Assembly (NCBI RefSeq): GCF_001984125.1
Contig: NZ_MTQL01000007.1
Location: 1,758,138 to 1,822,137 of the forward strand
Direction: 5' to 3'
DNA: 64,000 bases
Source: Leifsonia sp. ALI-44-B
GTDB taxonomy: Bacteria; Actinomycetota; Actinomycetes; Actinomycetales; Microbacteriaceae
Shown: piece after piece, positions 1-8,639 of the stretch
Layout: each line of letters starts with the position of its first letter
How positions within the stretch are numbered: position 1 is the first letter of the stretch
Position numbers and translations under genes: made by a program
The notes under the pieces: model-generated
What the model was told of the DNA's origin: nothing
The model's database searches: none
The model's input: the letters and a program-made list of their open reading frames with translations, nothing else

Positions 1-557
1 GTCAGCCAGTAGGAGCCGGTGAAGACCTGCGCCTGGCCCTTCGTTCCGACCATGTTGAAGTAGCCTTCGACACTCGCCGGGTCGCCGTAGGTGGGAACCG
101 AGCCGCCGGCCTGGAACGCAATGTTCTTGAGCGACGTCAGCTGGTCGTCGGTGAGCTTCGCCAGCCCGAGGTCGATTGTCGACTCGCTCGTGTTGTTCTT
201 CCACTGGCAGGTCAGGCCGTTCATGCCGGCGATCTGTCCGGCCTTCGAGTCGACGGCCGGTTTCGCGGCGGGCAGCGCCGTGTAGTTGGGGTTGTAGTCG
301 TAGACATCCTGCAGCGTGAGCAGCTGGTCGCAGGTCACGCCGACGGGGGACGAGATGACCGCGTCGGAGGTGGGGGCGGCGGTCGCGGCGGGGGTCTCGG
401 TGGCGGTCGGGGTGGCGCTCGCCGTCTCGATGGGGGTGGGTGTGCCGGTCGACCCCGACGACGCGCCACACGCGGTGAGCGCGGTGAGGGCGACGATTGC
501 GGCGACGGACAGTGTGGCGGCGCGCGATGCGCGGGCTACCCGGGGCGACAAGGCCAT
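1..557 (-). CDS. Putative secreted lipoprotein, 3' part outside window
   Basis: The first 185 codons of a minus-strand gene that runs off the window edge. The start is fixed by a strong AGGAGG five bases upstream of ATG at 557. The product has a lipoprotein signal peptide: a short Arg-rich n-region, a hydrophobic stretch at about residues 14-29, and the lipobox LTAC, so it should be lipid-anchored on the outside of the membrane. A Ser/Thr/Pro/Ala linker follows to about residue 70, then a small domain with two further Cys (in TCDQLL and LTCQW) that could form a disulphide. I do not recognise the domain with certainty. It resembles the broad DUF3558-type actinobacterial lipoproteins, but this is a guess. 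It is transcribed away from argS. Confidence 0.8.
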   Translation of the reverse strand, partial: MALSPRVARASRAATLSVAAIVALTALTACGASSGSTGTPTPIETASATPTATETPAATAAPTSDAVISSPVGVTCDQLLTLQDVYDYNPNYTALPAAKPAVDSKAGQIAGMNGLTCQWKNNTSESTIDLGLAKLTDDQLTSLKNIAFQAGGSVPTYGDPASVEGYFNMVGTKGQAQVFTGSYWL

Positions 558-589
558 GACTTTTCCTCCTGTTGAGCGGTCTCGTGAAC

Positions 590-595
590 CATACC
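590..595 (-). promoter_or_regulatory. Candidate -10 box for the lipoprotein gene
   Basis: On the minus strand the hexamer TATGGT lies 32 bases upstream of the ATG at 557. This leaves a short leader that carries the AGGAGG. No clear -35 is visible. Position and match to TANNNT are the only support. Confidence 0.35.
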
Positions 596-673
596 AAGCA
601 CAGATCACGCGCTTCGTTATATAGCCCCGTTTCCGCGTTCGATTCCCGGCAGATGGTTACATTCGGTGCACGG

Positions 674-679
674 TAGAGT
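674..679 (+). promoter_or_regulatory. -10 box of argS, probably leaderless
   Basis: TAGAGT ends eight bases before GTG 688, which would put the transcript start on or next to the start codon. The overlapping GGTAGAG could alternatively act as a weak ribosome binding site, so leaderless initiation is likely but not certain. Confidence 0.45.
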
Positions 680-687
680 TGATCGCT

Positions 688-2355
688 GTGACTCCCGCAG
701 ACCTCTCCCGCAGCCTCTTCGACCTCCTCGTCCCGCTCGTCGAGGGGCGACGACCGGGTGCCGGTGCCGAGCTCTCGCCCACCGATGTGGTGCTCGAGCG
801 TCCGAAGAACCGCGAGCACGGCGACTGGTCCTCCAACATCGCCATGCGCCTGGCCAAGAAGCTCGGCACCAACCCGCGTGAGCTGGCCGCCGAGATCGCC
901 GAGAGCCTCGCCTCGGTCGACGGCGTGCAGGGCGTGGATGTCGCGGGCCCCGGTTTCATCAACGTGCGCCTCGACGCGGCCGCTGCCGGCCAGATCGCGC
1001 ACACCATCGTCGAGCGCGCGCACAACTACGGCCGCAACGAGTCGCTCGCCGGTCACGTCATCAACCTCGAGTTCGTGTCGGGAAACCCGACGGGTCCGCT
1101 GCACCTCGCGCACACGCGCTGGGCCGCCGTCGGCGATTCCCTCGGACGGGTGCTGCGCGCATCCGGAGCTGAGGTCGGCACCGAGTACTACATCAACGAC
1201 GCGGGCAACCAGATGGACAAGTTCGGCCTGTCGGTGCAGGCGGCGGCCTTCGGCGAGCCCACGCCCGACAAGGGCTACCCGGGCGAGTACATCGGCGAGC
1301 TCGCGGCGCGGGTCGTGGCCGCCGACCCGTCCATTCTCGAGCGCCCGCGCGACGAGACGCTGGCCGAGTTCCGCGAGCGTGCCTACCAGCTGCAGATGGC
1401 CGAGATCAAAGATTCGCTCGAGCGCTTCAACGTGCACTTCGACGTCTTCTTCACCGAGCAGACCCTGCACGAGAAAGACCCGGCGACGGGTCGCAGCGCC
1501 ATCGACGACGCGGCCGAGCGCCTCAAGGCCCAGGGCCACGTGTTCGAAGACGACGACGCCGTCTGGGTGCGCACGACCGACTTCGGTGACGACAAAGACC
1601 GCGTCATGATCCGCGGCAACGGCATCTACACCTACTTCGCGGCCGACGCCGCCTACTACCTTTCCAAGAAGGATCGCGGCTACACCGAGAAGATCTACCT
1701 GCTGGGCGCCGACCACCACGGCTATGTGCACCGTCTGCGCGCCCTCTCGGGTGCCGCGGGTGACGACCCCGACGTCAACATCCAGGTCCTCATCGGCCAG
1801 ATGGTCACGGTCAACGGTGCGAAGCTGTCGAAGCGCGCCGGCAACATCGTCGAGCTCGACGACCTGCTCGAGTGGGTGGGCGCCGATTCGCTGCGCTACG
1901 AGTTGGCGCGCTACCCCAGCGACACGCCGCTCGACCTCGATGGCGAGCAGTTGCGCAAGCGCAGCAACGAGAACCCGGTTTTCTATGTGCAATATGCACA
2001 TGCGCGCACCCGCAGCGTCGCCCGCAACGCGGCCGAGGCCGGCGTCGACCGCAGCGTCTTCCGCCCCGAGCTCCTCGAGCACGAGACGGAGTCGGCGCTC
2101 CTCGGCGCGCTGCAAGAGTTCCCGCGCATCGTGGCCCAGGCCGCCGAGCTGCGCGAACCGCACCGCGTTGCGCGCTACCTCGAAGAGATCGCCGGGTTGT
2201 ATCACCGCTGGTACGACAACTGCCGCGTCATCCCGCTCGGCGAGCAGCCCGTGGAAGACGTGCACCGCACGCGCCTGTGGCTGAACGACGCGACGGGCAC
2301 GGTGTTGCGCAACGGACTCGAGCTGCTCGGTGTGACGGCGCCCGACCGCATGTAG
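688..2355 (+). CDS. argS: Arginyl-tRNA synthetase
   Basis: Class I aminoacyl-tRNA synthetase that charges tRNA-Arg in the cytoplasm. The 555-residue product shows the N-terminal Arg-tRNA synthetase domain at about residues 1-90, the HIGH-type signature in [15 protein letters not shown] near residue 135, the KMSKS-type signature in AKLSKRAGN near residue 378, and a C-terminal DALR anticodon-binding domain (YVQYAHAR onward). Length is normal for the family. I chose GTG 688 over the in-frame TTG 679 because 679 would overlap the -10 box TAGAGT and GTG 688 fits leaderless initiation. DUF2993 follows 41 bases downstream and may be co-transcribed. Confidence 0.97.
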   Translation: MTPADLSRSLFDLLVPLVEGRRPGAGAELSPTDVVLERPKNREHGDWSSNIAMRLAKKLGTNPRELAAEIAESLASVDGVQGVDVAGPGFINVRLDAAAAGQIAHTIVERAHNYGRNESLAGHVINLEFVSGNPTGPLHLAHTRWAAVGDSLGRVLRASGAEVGTEYYINDAGNQMDKFGLSVQAAAFGEPTPDKGYPGEYIGELAARVVAADPSILERPRDETLAEFRERAYQLQMAEIKDSLERFNVHFDVFFTEQTLHEKDPATGRSAIDDAAERLKAQGHVFEDDDAVWVRTTDFGDDKDRVMIRGNGIYTYFAADAAYYLSKKDRGYTEKIYLLGADHHGYVHRLRALSGAAGDDPDVNIQVLIGQMVTVNGAKLSKRAGNIVELDDLLEWVGADSLRYELARYPSDTPLDLDGEQLRKRSNENPVFYVQYAHARTRSVARNAAEAGVDRSVFRPELLEHETESALLGALQEFPRIVAQAAELREPHRVARYLEEIAGLYHRWYDNCRVIPLGEQPVEDVHRTRLWLNDATGTVLRNGLELLGVTAPDRM

Positions 2356-2396
2356 CGGGGCGGTTGACAGGGGGAACGATGGGGGAGCAGCAACAC

Positions 2397-3188
2397 ATGA
2401 GCGACGGTTTCGATTTCGCGTTCGAAGAATCGGATGTTCCGCGGCGCGCCCGCTTCGGCTGGGTGCTGTGGCTGTTCCTCATCCCGGCCATCGTCGGCGT
2501 GGGGTGGCTCGCTCTCTGGATGCTCGACAGCGCGCTCAGCGACGTCGCCGAGGGTGTCGTCAAGAAGCAGATCGAGGACAACCTGCCCGAGGGCGTGGTC
2601 GCGGACGTCGACGTCGAGATCAGCGGTCCACCGTTTATCTATCAATACGTCACTGGTGTTTTCGAGACCGTGACGGTGACCGCTCGGGATGCGACCATCA
2701 ACGACATCCCCATCTCGGCCCGGGCCGTCTTGAGCGATGTGCCGAAGGACACGACCGAGCCCGTCGGGCATGTCGACGCCTCCTTCTCGATCTCGCAGCA
2801 GGCGCTCGACGTGCTGGCCGAGGCTCCGGATGCCGATCAGGCCCTCACCTTGGGCGACGGCGTCGTCACGTACGACTCCACGCAGACCGTCCTCGGTTTC
2901 CAGATCCCCTACACGCTGACGGCCACTCCCACGGTTGCGGGAAACGCCGTCGAGCTCGTACCCGAGAAGGCTTCTGTCGATGTCGGGTCGCTCAACATCG
3001 ACGTGCAGCCCATCATCGACCTGCTCCTGCAGCAGCAGCCTCTCTCCATCTGTGTCGCGTCGCGCCTGCCGGAGGCCGTCACGCTCACGGGCCTCACCGT
3101 GACGCCCGACGAGGCCACCGTCACGGCATCGGCCGATGACGTCGTCCTGTCTGGCAGCTCGCTCCGCACTCCGGGCTCCTGCGGCTAG
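2397..3188 (+). CDS. DUF2993 membrane-anchored protein (LmeA-like)
   Basis: Product of 263 residues with a charged N-terminus, one membrane helix at about residues 20-43 and a long extracytoplasmic domain of the DUF2993 type. Family members in mycobacteria (LmeA) bind phospholipids and affect cell-envelope glycan maturation; the role here is inferred. Cys occurs in LSICVASRLP and in the last four residues. ATG 2397 has GGGGGAG nine bases upstream; ATG 2379, six codons earlier, also has a GGGG stretch and cannot be excluded. The last ten codons and the stop lie inside a degenerate ~31-base tandem repeat, so the C-terminus may be recently altered. Confidence 0.85.
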   Translation: MSDGFDFAFEESDVPRRARFGWVLWLFLIPAIVGVGWLALWMLDSALSDVAEGVVKKQIEDNLPEGVVADVDVEISGPPFIYQYVTGVFETVTVTARDATINDIPISARAVLSDVPKDTTEPVGHVDASFSISQQALDVLAEAPDADQALTLGDGVVTYDSTQTVLGFQIPYTLTATPTVAGNAVELVPEKASVDVGSLNIDVQPIIDLLLQQQPLSICVASRLPEAVTLTGLTVTPDEATVTASADDVVLSGSSLRTPGSCG

Positions 3189-3304
3189 ACGGCTCCGCTC
3201 TCGGCGCCTGGGGCTAGATTGCTCCGAACGCCGGGCACCCGCGGTTAGACGGCTCCGAGCTCCGGGAACGTGCGGATAGACGGTTCCGCGCGAGGTGACC
3301 GCCC
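3153..3304 (+). repeat. Five degenerate ~31-base tandem units crossing a stop codon
   Basis: Units start at 3153, 3183, about 3212, 3243 and 3274 (spacing 29-31). Four begin with GGNTAGAY and all contain a GCTCCG-like core followed by a CCGGG-like segment. The first unit is coding (end of the DUF2993 gene) and the second unit carries that gene's TAG stop. The last unit ends in GGTGACCGCCCG, which recurs once more at 3337-3348. Confidence 0.7.
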
Positions 3305-3534
3305 GGTTGATTCGTTTGGCGAGCCCGCGCCGTTCGGGTGACCGCCCGACTGCGACGCGGCCTCGCTATATGCCGTCGCGAGGATGACCTCTCGATAGGT
3401 TTGTTCTCCACAGCGCGCCCAGCGCTGAATCGTCCACAGCCCCGCCGCGGGTTCGTGGCCCAGAGACGTTCTCGGTACACTTTGGGAGTCGTCCTCTGCC
3501 GGGCGACTGCTCCCTCCGCACGATTGGTTCCCCG
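3189..3534. other. 346-base spacer between DUF2993 gene and lysA
   Basis: No supportable gene. The left half is the degenerate tandem repeat described separately. The right half holds a candidate -10 box TACACT at 3476-3481 for lysA, giving a leader of roughly 47 bases. I saw no riboswitch-like fold or leader peptide. TTCTCCACA at about 3409 differs by one base from a DnaA box but stands alone. Confidence 0.5.
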
Positions 3535-5004
3535 GTGGCAACACACCCCCTCGCACCCGACTGGCTGGCCCTGCCCGCCGACGCCAACGACTTAGGCGAC
3601 GGCCTCTTCTCGGCCAACACCGAGCGCGACCAATACGGCCAGATCCAGGTGGCCGGTGTCACCGCGGGCGAGCTCGTCGAGACCTTCGGCACTCCTCTCT
3701 ATGTGGTCGACGAGGCCGACGCCCGGGCCCGCGCCGCGCGCACGCTCGGCGCGTTCCGTTCGGCCGTTGCCGCGCGCGCCGCCTCTGGTGCCCGAGCCGA
3801 GGCGGCTGCCGACGCGCCCGCCGGCTCCACAGACACCCCCCGCGTGCCCGGTGTGACGATCTATTACGCCGCAAAGGCGTTCCTGTCGGCCGAGGTCGCA
3901 CGGTGGATGATCGAAGAGGGCCTCAACATCGATGTGTGCTCGGGTGGAGAGCTGGCCGTCGCTCTCGCCGCCGGCGCTCCGGCCGCGCGCCTCGGGTTCC
4001 ACGGCAACAACAAGTCGCTGGCCGAGATCGAACGCGCCGTCGCGGCGGGCATCGGCACCATCGTGCTCGACAGCCTCGAAGAGATCGAGCGGGTCGCCGA
4101 GGCATCCGCTCGCCACGGGCGACGACAGGGAGTCCGCCTGCGGGTCAACAGCGGCGTTCACGCGCACACGCACGAATTCCTCGCCACCTCGCACGAAGAC
4201 CAGAAGTTCGGGCTGCCGCTCACCGACACGGCCGCGGCCGTCGCCCAGATCCGCAGCCACGAGTCGCTCGACTTCCGCGGGCTGCACTGCCACATCGGCT
4301 CGCAGATCTTCGACGCGTCGGGCTTCGGCGAGTCGGCCGCACGCCTCCTCATCGCGCACCGAGAGCTCCTCGAGGGCGGGCCCGTGCCTGAACTCAACCT
4401 CGGGGGCGGTTTCGGCATCGCCTACACGACGGCCGACGACCCGCAGCCCATCGAACAGATCGCCGAGGGCATCGCCGAAGCCGTCTTCCGGGCCGCCGCC
4501 GATCTCGGCGTCGAGGTTCCCAATCTCGCCTTCGAGCCGGGGCGCAGCATCATCGGCCCCGCCGGCATGACCCTCTACACCGTCGGCACCCGCAAAGATG
4601 TCCACGTCGCGGGCGAGGACGGCTCGTCGTCGGTGCGCCGCTATTTGAGCGTCGACGGCGGCATGAGCGATAACGCCCGTCCCTCCCTCTATGGCGCCGA
4701 CTATTCGGTCCGCCTCGCCAACCGGGTCTCCGACGCGCCGGCCGCGCTCGTGCGACTCGCCGGAAAACACTGTGAATCCGGCGATATCGTCGTCAACGCC
4801 GACTACCTGCCGGGCGATGCCGCCTCGGGCGACATCGTCGCCGTGCCCGCGACGGGCGCCTACTGCTGGTCCCTCGCGAGCAACTACAACTACCTCGGTC
4901 GCCCCGCCGTCGTCGCCGTCGTCGACGGCACCGCGCGCGTGATCGTTCGTGGCGAGACCGAGGCCGAACTACTGGCGCGCGACGCCGGATTGGACGCACG
5001 ATGA
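3535..5004 (+). CDS. lysA: Diaminopimelate decarboxylase
   Basis: PLP enzyme that decarboxylates meso-diaminopimelate to L-lysine, the last step of lysine synthesis. The 489-residue product has the PLP lysine in YYAAKAFLS (K114), the HIGSQ and GGGFGIAY phosphate-binding stretches, the EPGRSI motif, and the catalytic CESGDI motif near the C-terminus. Residues about 78-105 form an Ala-rich insertion before the barrel, longer than in most homologues. The start is GTG 3535; no good ribosome binding site precedes it, so the exact start is the weakest part of this call. Its last four bases overlap hom (ATGA), so it heads a lysA-hom-thrC-thrB operon. Confidence 0.95.
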   Translation: MATHPLAPDWLALPADANDLGDGLFSANTERDQYGQIQVAGVTAGELVETFGTPLYVVDEADARARAARTLGAFRSAVAARAASGARAEAAADAPAGSTDTPRVPGVTIYYAAKAFLSAEVARWMIEEGLNIDVCSGGELAVALAAGAPAARLGFHGNNKSLAEIERAVAAGIGTIVLDSLEEIERVAEASARHGRRQGVRLRVNSGVHAHTHEFLATSHEDQKFGLPLTDTAAAVAQIRSHESLDFRGLHCHIGSQIFDASGFGESAARLLIAHRELLEGGPVPELNLGGGFGIAYTTADDPQPIEQIAEGIAEAVFRAAADLGVEVPNLAFEPGRSIIGPAGMTLYTVGTRKDVHVAGEDGSSSVRRYLSVDGGMSDNARPSLYGADYSVRLANRVSDAPAALVRLAGKHCESGDIVVNADYLPGDAASGDIVAVPATGAYCWSLASNYNYLGRPAVVAVVDGTARVIVRGETEAELLARDAGLDAR

Positions 5005-6323
5005 TCGAATACCGCACGCTCCGGGTGGCCCTGTTGGGCGCCGGCTCCGTTGGCTCCCAGGTGGCGCGTCTGCTGCTCGAGAACCGCGAAGAGCTGGCGG
5101 CCCGATCGGGAGCCGACCTGCAGCTCGTGGGCATCGCCGTGCGCAACCTCGACGCCAAGCGCGACGTCGAGCTGCCCGCCGAGCTCTATACGACCGACGC
5201 CGAGACGCTCATCGTGGGCGCCGACATCGTCATCGAGCTCATGGGTGGCATCGAACCCGCCAAGACGTATATCCTGCAGGCGCTGAACGCCGGTGCCGAC
5301 GTCATCACGGGTAACAAGGCCCTCCTGGCCGAGCACGGCGCCGAGATCTTCGGTGCCGCCGAGCAGGTCGGGGCCGAGGTCTACTACGAGGCCGCGGTCG
5401 CCGCAGCCATCCCGATCATCCGCCCACTGCGCGACAGCCTCGCGGGCGACAACATCAAGCGCATCCTGGCAATCGTCAACGGCAGCACGAACTACATCCT
5501 CGACCGCATGGATCGTTTCGGCGACAGCATGGCCGACGCCCAGAAGACCGCCTTCGAGCTGGGGTTCCTCGAGGCCGACCCGACGCTCGACGTCGAAGGT
5601 TACGACGCGGCGCAGAAAGCCACCCTGTTGGCCAGCCTCGCGTTCCACTCGAGCGTGCCCGCCAGCGGCGTGCACCGCGAGGGAATCAGCCAGATCACGC
5701 CCGAGCAGATCCAGGCGGCCAAAGACGCCGGCTATGTGATCAAGCTCCTGGCCATCGCCGAGCGCATCACCGACGAAGACGGCACCGAGGGTGTCTCGGC
5801 CCGGGTCTATCCCGCGCTCGTTGACCGCAATCATCCGCTCGCGTCGGTGCACGGCGGCAACAACGCCGTCTTCGTCGAAGCAGAGGCAGCCGGCCCCCTC
5901 ATGTTCTATGGCGCGGGAGCGGGCGGCGTGCAAACGGCCTCGGCCATCCTCGGCGACCTCGTCTCGGCCGCCCGCCGTCACGTCGCCGGCGGCCCCGGTC
6001 TCGGCGAGTCGACGCACGCCGACCTCCCACTCCTGCCCATCGGCAGTGTCACCACCAAGTATCAGATCAGCCTTCTCGTCACCGACCGTCCGGGCGTCCT
6101 CGCCCGGATCGCTGGCATCCTCAGCGACGGTGGCGTCTCGGTCGAAACGGTCCAGCAGACCGTCCAACCCGGCGAAGAAGACGACGCCACCGGCACCGCC
6201 ACCCTGGTGATCGGAACCCACGCGGCCCGCGAGGCCGCGCTGCAGGCAACAGTCGAGGCGTTGACGGCCAGCGAAGACACGCAGGCCGTCGTCAGTGTTC
6301 TACGAGTTGAAGGAGCCGAATAA
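5001..6323 (+). CDS. hom: Homoserine dehydrogenase
   Basis: NAD(P)H-dependent reduction of aspartate semialdehyde to homoserine, the branch toward threonine and methionine. 440 residues: Rossmann motif [10 protein letters not shown] at 11-20, the family signature around NGSTNYIL near residue 160, and a C-terminal ACT domain from about residue 355, which in relatives gives feedback control by threonine. ATG overlaps the lysA stop by four bases, which indicates translational coupling. In many Microbacteriaceae homoserine is also a peptidoglycan component, which may matter for the MurE-like gene at 34.4-35.9 kb. Confidence 0.96.
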   Translation: MIEYRTLRVALLGAGSVGSQVARLLLENREELAARSGADLQLVGIAVRNLDAKRDVELPAELYTTDAETLIVGADIVIELMGGIEPAKTYILQALNAGADVITGNKALLAEHGAEIFGAAEQVGAEVYYEAAVAAAIPIIRPLRDSLAGDNIKRILAIVNGSTNYILDRMDRFGDSMADAQKTAFELGFLEADPTLDVEGYDAAQKATLLASLAFHSSVPASGVHREGISQITPEQIQAAKDAGYVIKLLAIAERITDEDGTEGVSARVYPALVDRNHPLASVHGGNNAVFVEAEAAGPLMFYGAGAGGVQTASAILGDLVSAARRHVAGGPGLGESTHADLPLLPIGSVTTKYQISLLVTDRPGVLARIAGILSDGGVSVETVQQTVQPGEEDDATGTATLVIGTHAAREAALQATVEALTASEDTQAVVSVLRVEGAE

Positions 6324-7408
6324 TGGCGAAGCAGTGGCGCGGAGTTCTGCACGAATACGCAGACCGTCTCGACATCAGTGACAAGACCCCCATCATCAGC
6401 CTTGGCGAGGGTGGCACGCCGCTCATCGCCGCGCGGGCCCTCTCCGAGCGCACGGGCGCCCGCGTCTACGTGAAGTTCGAGGGCATGAACCCCACGGGCT
6501 CCTTCAAAGACCGCGGCATGACCATGGCCGTCTCGAAGGCCGTCGAACACGGCGCAAAGGCCATCATCTGCGCCTCGACCGGCAACACGTCGGCCTCGGC
6601 CGCCGCCTATGCCGCGCACGCCGGAATCACGGCCGCCGTGCTCGTGCCCGAGGGCAAGATCGCCATGGGCAAGCTCAGCCAGGCCGTCGCCCACAACGGT
6701 CAGCTCATCCAGATCCAGGGCAACTTCGACGACTGCCTCGACATCGCGCGCGACCTCGCCGAGAACTACCCGGTTCACCTCGTCAACTCGGTCAACAACG
6801 ACCGCATCGAGGGCCAGAAAACGGCAGCCTTCGAAATCGTTGAGGTGCTCGAAGACGCGCCCGACTTCCATTTCATCCCCGTCGGCAACGCGGGCAATTA
6901 CACCGCCTACACGCGCGGCTACAGCGAAGAGCTCGAGCGCGGCGCCACGACGAAGCTGCCCCGCATGTTCGGGTTCCAGGCCTCCGGCAGCGCGCCCATC
7001 GTGCGCGGTGAACTTGTTCGCCACCCCGAGACCATCGCCAGCGCCATTCGCATCGGCAACCCCGCCTCGTGGGAGCTCGCCCTCACGGCGCGCGAGAAGA
7101 CCGACGGCTACTTCGGTGCCATCGACGACGACAAGATCCTGCTCGCGCAGAAGATCCTGGCCTCCGAGGTCGGCGTCTTCGTCGAGCCCGCGTCCGCCAT
7201 CAGCGTCGCCGGCCTGCTTGAGCGCGCCGAAGCCGGCCAGGTTCCCGCGGGCAGCACCGTGGTGCTCACGGTCACCGGTCACGGGTTGAAAGACCCGCAG
7301 TGGGCCCTGCGCACGGAGGACGGCGGCCAGGTCACCCCCACCATCGTTCCCGTCGACACGGCCGAGGTCGCGAGCGTGCTCGGCCTCGTCGCCGCACCGC
7401 AGGCGTGA
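6323..7408 (+). CDS. thrC: Threonine synthase
   Basis: PLP enzyme turning O-phosphohomoserine into threonine. 361 residues, the short actinobacterial type. The PLP lysine is K62 in GSFKDRGM, followed by the [13 protein letters not shown] cofactor loop and a conserved [10 protein letters not shown] segment that holds the PLP phosphate. Its ATG shares one base with the hom stop (TAATG), with GAAGGAG just upstream. It lies before thrB, although the kinase acts first in the pathway. Confidence 0.96.
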   Translation: MAKQWRGVLHEYADRLDISDKTPIISLGEGGTPLIAARALSERTGARVYVKFEGMNPTGSFKDRGMTMAVSKAVEHGAKAIICASTGNTSASAAAYAAHAGITAAVLVPEGKIAMGKLSQAVAHNGQLIQIQGNFDDCLDIARDLAENYPVHLVNSVNNDRIEGQKTAAFEIVEVLEDAPDFHFIPVGNAGNYTAYTRGYSEELERGATTKLPRMFGFQASGSAPIVRGELVRHPETIASAIRIGNPASWELALTAREKTDGYFGAIDDDKILLAQKILASEVGVFVEPASAISVAGLLERAEAGQVPAGSTVVLTVTGHGLKDPQWALRTEDGGQVTPTIVPVDTAEVASVLGLVAAPQA

Positions 7409-7410
7409 CC

Positions 7411-8346
7411 ATGACCCCGCGCCGGGTGGCGGTGAAGGTTCCGGCCACCACCGCCAATCTCGGCCCCGGCTTCGACACGCTCGGTCTCGCGCTGAGCGTC
7501 TACGACGAACTCGACGTGCAGGTGCGCGACGAGCCCGGCGCCCACGTCACCGTGCACGGTGTCGGCGCGGGCGAAGTGCCCACCGACGAGAGCAACCTCG
7601 TCGTCTCGTCGATGGCCTACACGTTCGAGGCCATGGGGCGGCGCATGCCCGGCGTGAACGTCACGGCGCACAACACCATCCCGCACGGGCGGGGGCTCGG
7701 TTCATCGGGCGCCGCCGTCGTCTCGGGCATCATGGCCGCGAAGGGGCTGCTGCAGGGCGACGTCGAGATCGACGCCGACACGCTGCTGCGCATCGCGACC
7801 GACCTCGAGGGCCACCCCGACAACGTGGCGCCGGCCCTGTTCGGCGGGCTCACGATCGCGTGGCTCACGACATCCGGGCCCAAGCAGAAGCGGCTCATCG
7901 TGCACCGCGGTGTCGCCCCGCTCGTCTTCGTACCGCAGTTCACCATGTCCACCAAGCTCGCGCGCAGCCTGCAGCCCGCCTCGGTGCCGCACGAAGACGC
8001 CATCTTCAACGTGTCCCGCTCGGCGCTGCTCATCGCGGCCCTCACGCAGAGCCCTGAGCTCATGCTCGCGGCCACCGAAGACAAGCTGCACCAGAACTAC
8101 CGCGCGGCCGCCATGCCCGAAACGGCCAAGCTCGTCACCCTGCTGCGCAACGCCGGTTACGCGGCCGTCGTCTCGGGTGCCGGGCCCTCCATCCTCGTGC
8201 TGGCGGATGGCCCCGGCCAACGTCTCGCGGCCGCCGAACTCGTCGCCACCCAGGCCGACACGCCGTGGCAGGCCCTGATGCTCGCGGTCGACTTCAAGGG
8301 TGCGACCGTGACGCCGGTCGACGACGACGAGAGCCCCGCCCAGTAG
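7411..8346 (+). CDS. thrB: Homoserine kinase
   Basis: GHMP-family kinase that phosphorylates homoserine at its hydroxyl group for thrC. 311 residues. The N-terminus has the family stretch PATTANLGPGFDTLG, and the ATP-binding GHMP motif IPHGRGLGSSGAAVVSG is at residues 90-106. A late SGAGPSILVL segment matches the C-terminal GHMP domain. ATG 7411 lies two bases after the thrC stop; the frame is open further upstream but that part only shadows thrC. It is the last gene of the operon, and a small palindrome follows at 8348-8364. Confidence 0.96.
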   Translation: MTPRRVAVKVPATTANLGPGFDTLGLALSVYDELDVQVRDEPGAHVTVHGVGAGEVPTDESNLVVSSMAYTFEAMGRRMPGVNVTAHNTIPHGRGLGSSGAAVVSGIMAAKGLLQGDVEIDADTLLRIATDLEGHPDNVAPALFGGLTIAWLTTSGPKQKRLIVHRGVAPLVFVPQFTMSTKLARSLQPASVPHEDAIFNVSRSALLIAALTQSPELMLAATEDKLHQNYRAAAMPETAKLVTLLRNAGYAAVVSGAGPSILVLADGPGQRLAAAELVATQADTPWQALMLAVDFKGATVTPVDDDESPAQ

Positions 8347-8639
8347 TTCGGATGCGGCATCCGACACGCAAGCGCAACCCCCGGTGCGTGTGGCGGGCCG
8401 CCCGAAGTTTGAGTGCTACAGTGGTAGCGATCCCGGGGGAAATGCCGATCAGGTAAATCTGTCCGCCGGGTGAATCCGCACATTCAATGCTGTTGCCTCC
8501 GCAACGTGTGCTCTCTACCGTGTTCACTCGAACGTTCTCTTTCCGGTAGGCACGTGCAGGAGAAGCCCCCAGACGCGTAGGCAACCGGCGCTCCCGACGA
8601 GCCGTATGCGCCCGGGCGGGGGGAAGGAAAATACTTTTC
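8347..8639. other. 293-base rho leader region
   Basis: Gene-free. It contains an extended -10 (TG then TACAGT, about 8413-8421) that would give a leader of some 210 bases. Within the leader are a hairpin GTTGC/GCAAC (8492-8496 with 8501-8505) and a nested one with CTACCG 8515-8520 pairing CGGTAG 8544-8549 around GTTC/GAAC. Long structured leaders are expected for rho, which often controls its own termination. The fold and the promoter are read by eye. Confidence 0.45.
8348..8364. terminator. Palindrome just after thrB
   Basis: TCGGATGC and GCATCCGA are perfect complements around a single G, two bases after the thrB stop. As RNA it would form seven pairs with a CGG loop. There is no T-tract, so intrinsic termination is doubtful. 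It is built from the word GGATGC in both orientations (see findings). Confidence 0.4.

Noticed and set aside
3153..3304. Possible CRISPR array
   Set aside because: Units are tandem without unique spacers and no cas genes are nearby.
3482..3534. Lysine riboswitch or threonine leader before lysA-hom-thrC-thrB
   Set aside because: The leader is too short (about 50 bases) and shows no lysine-box core or run of Thr/Ile codons.
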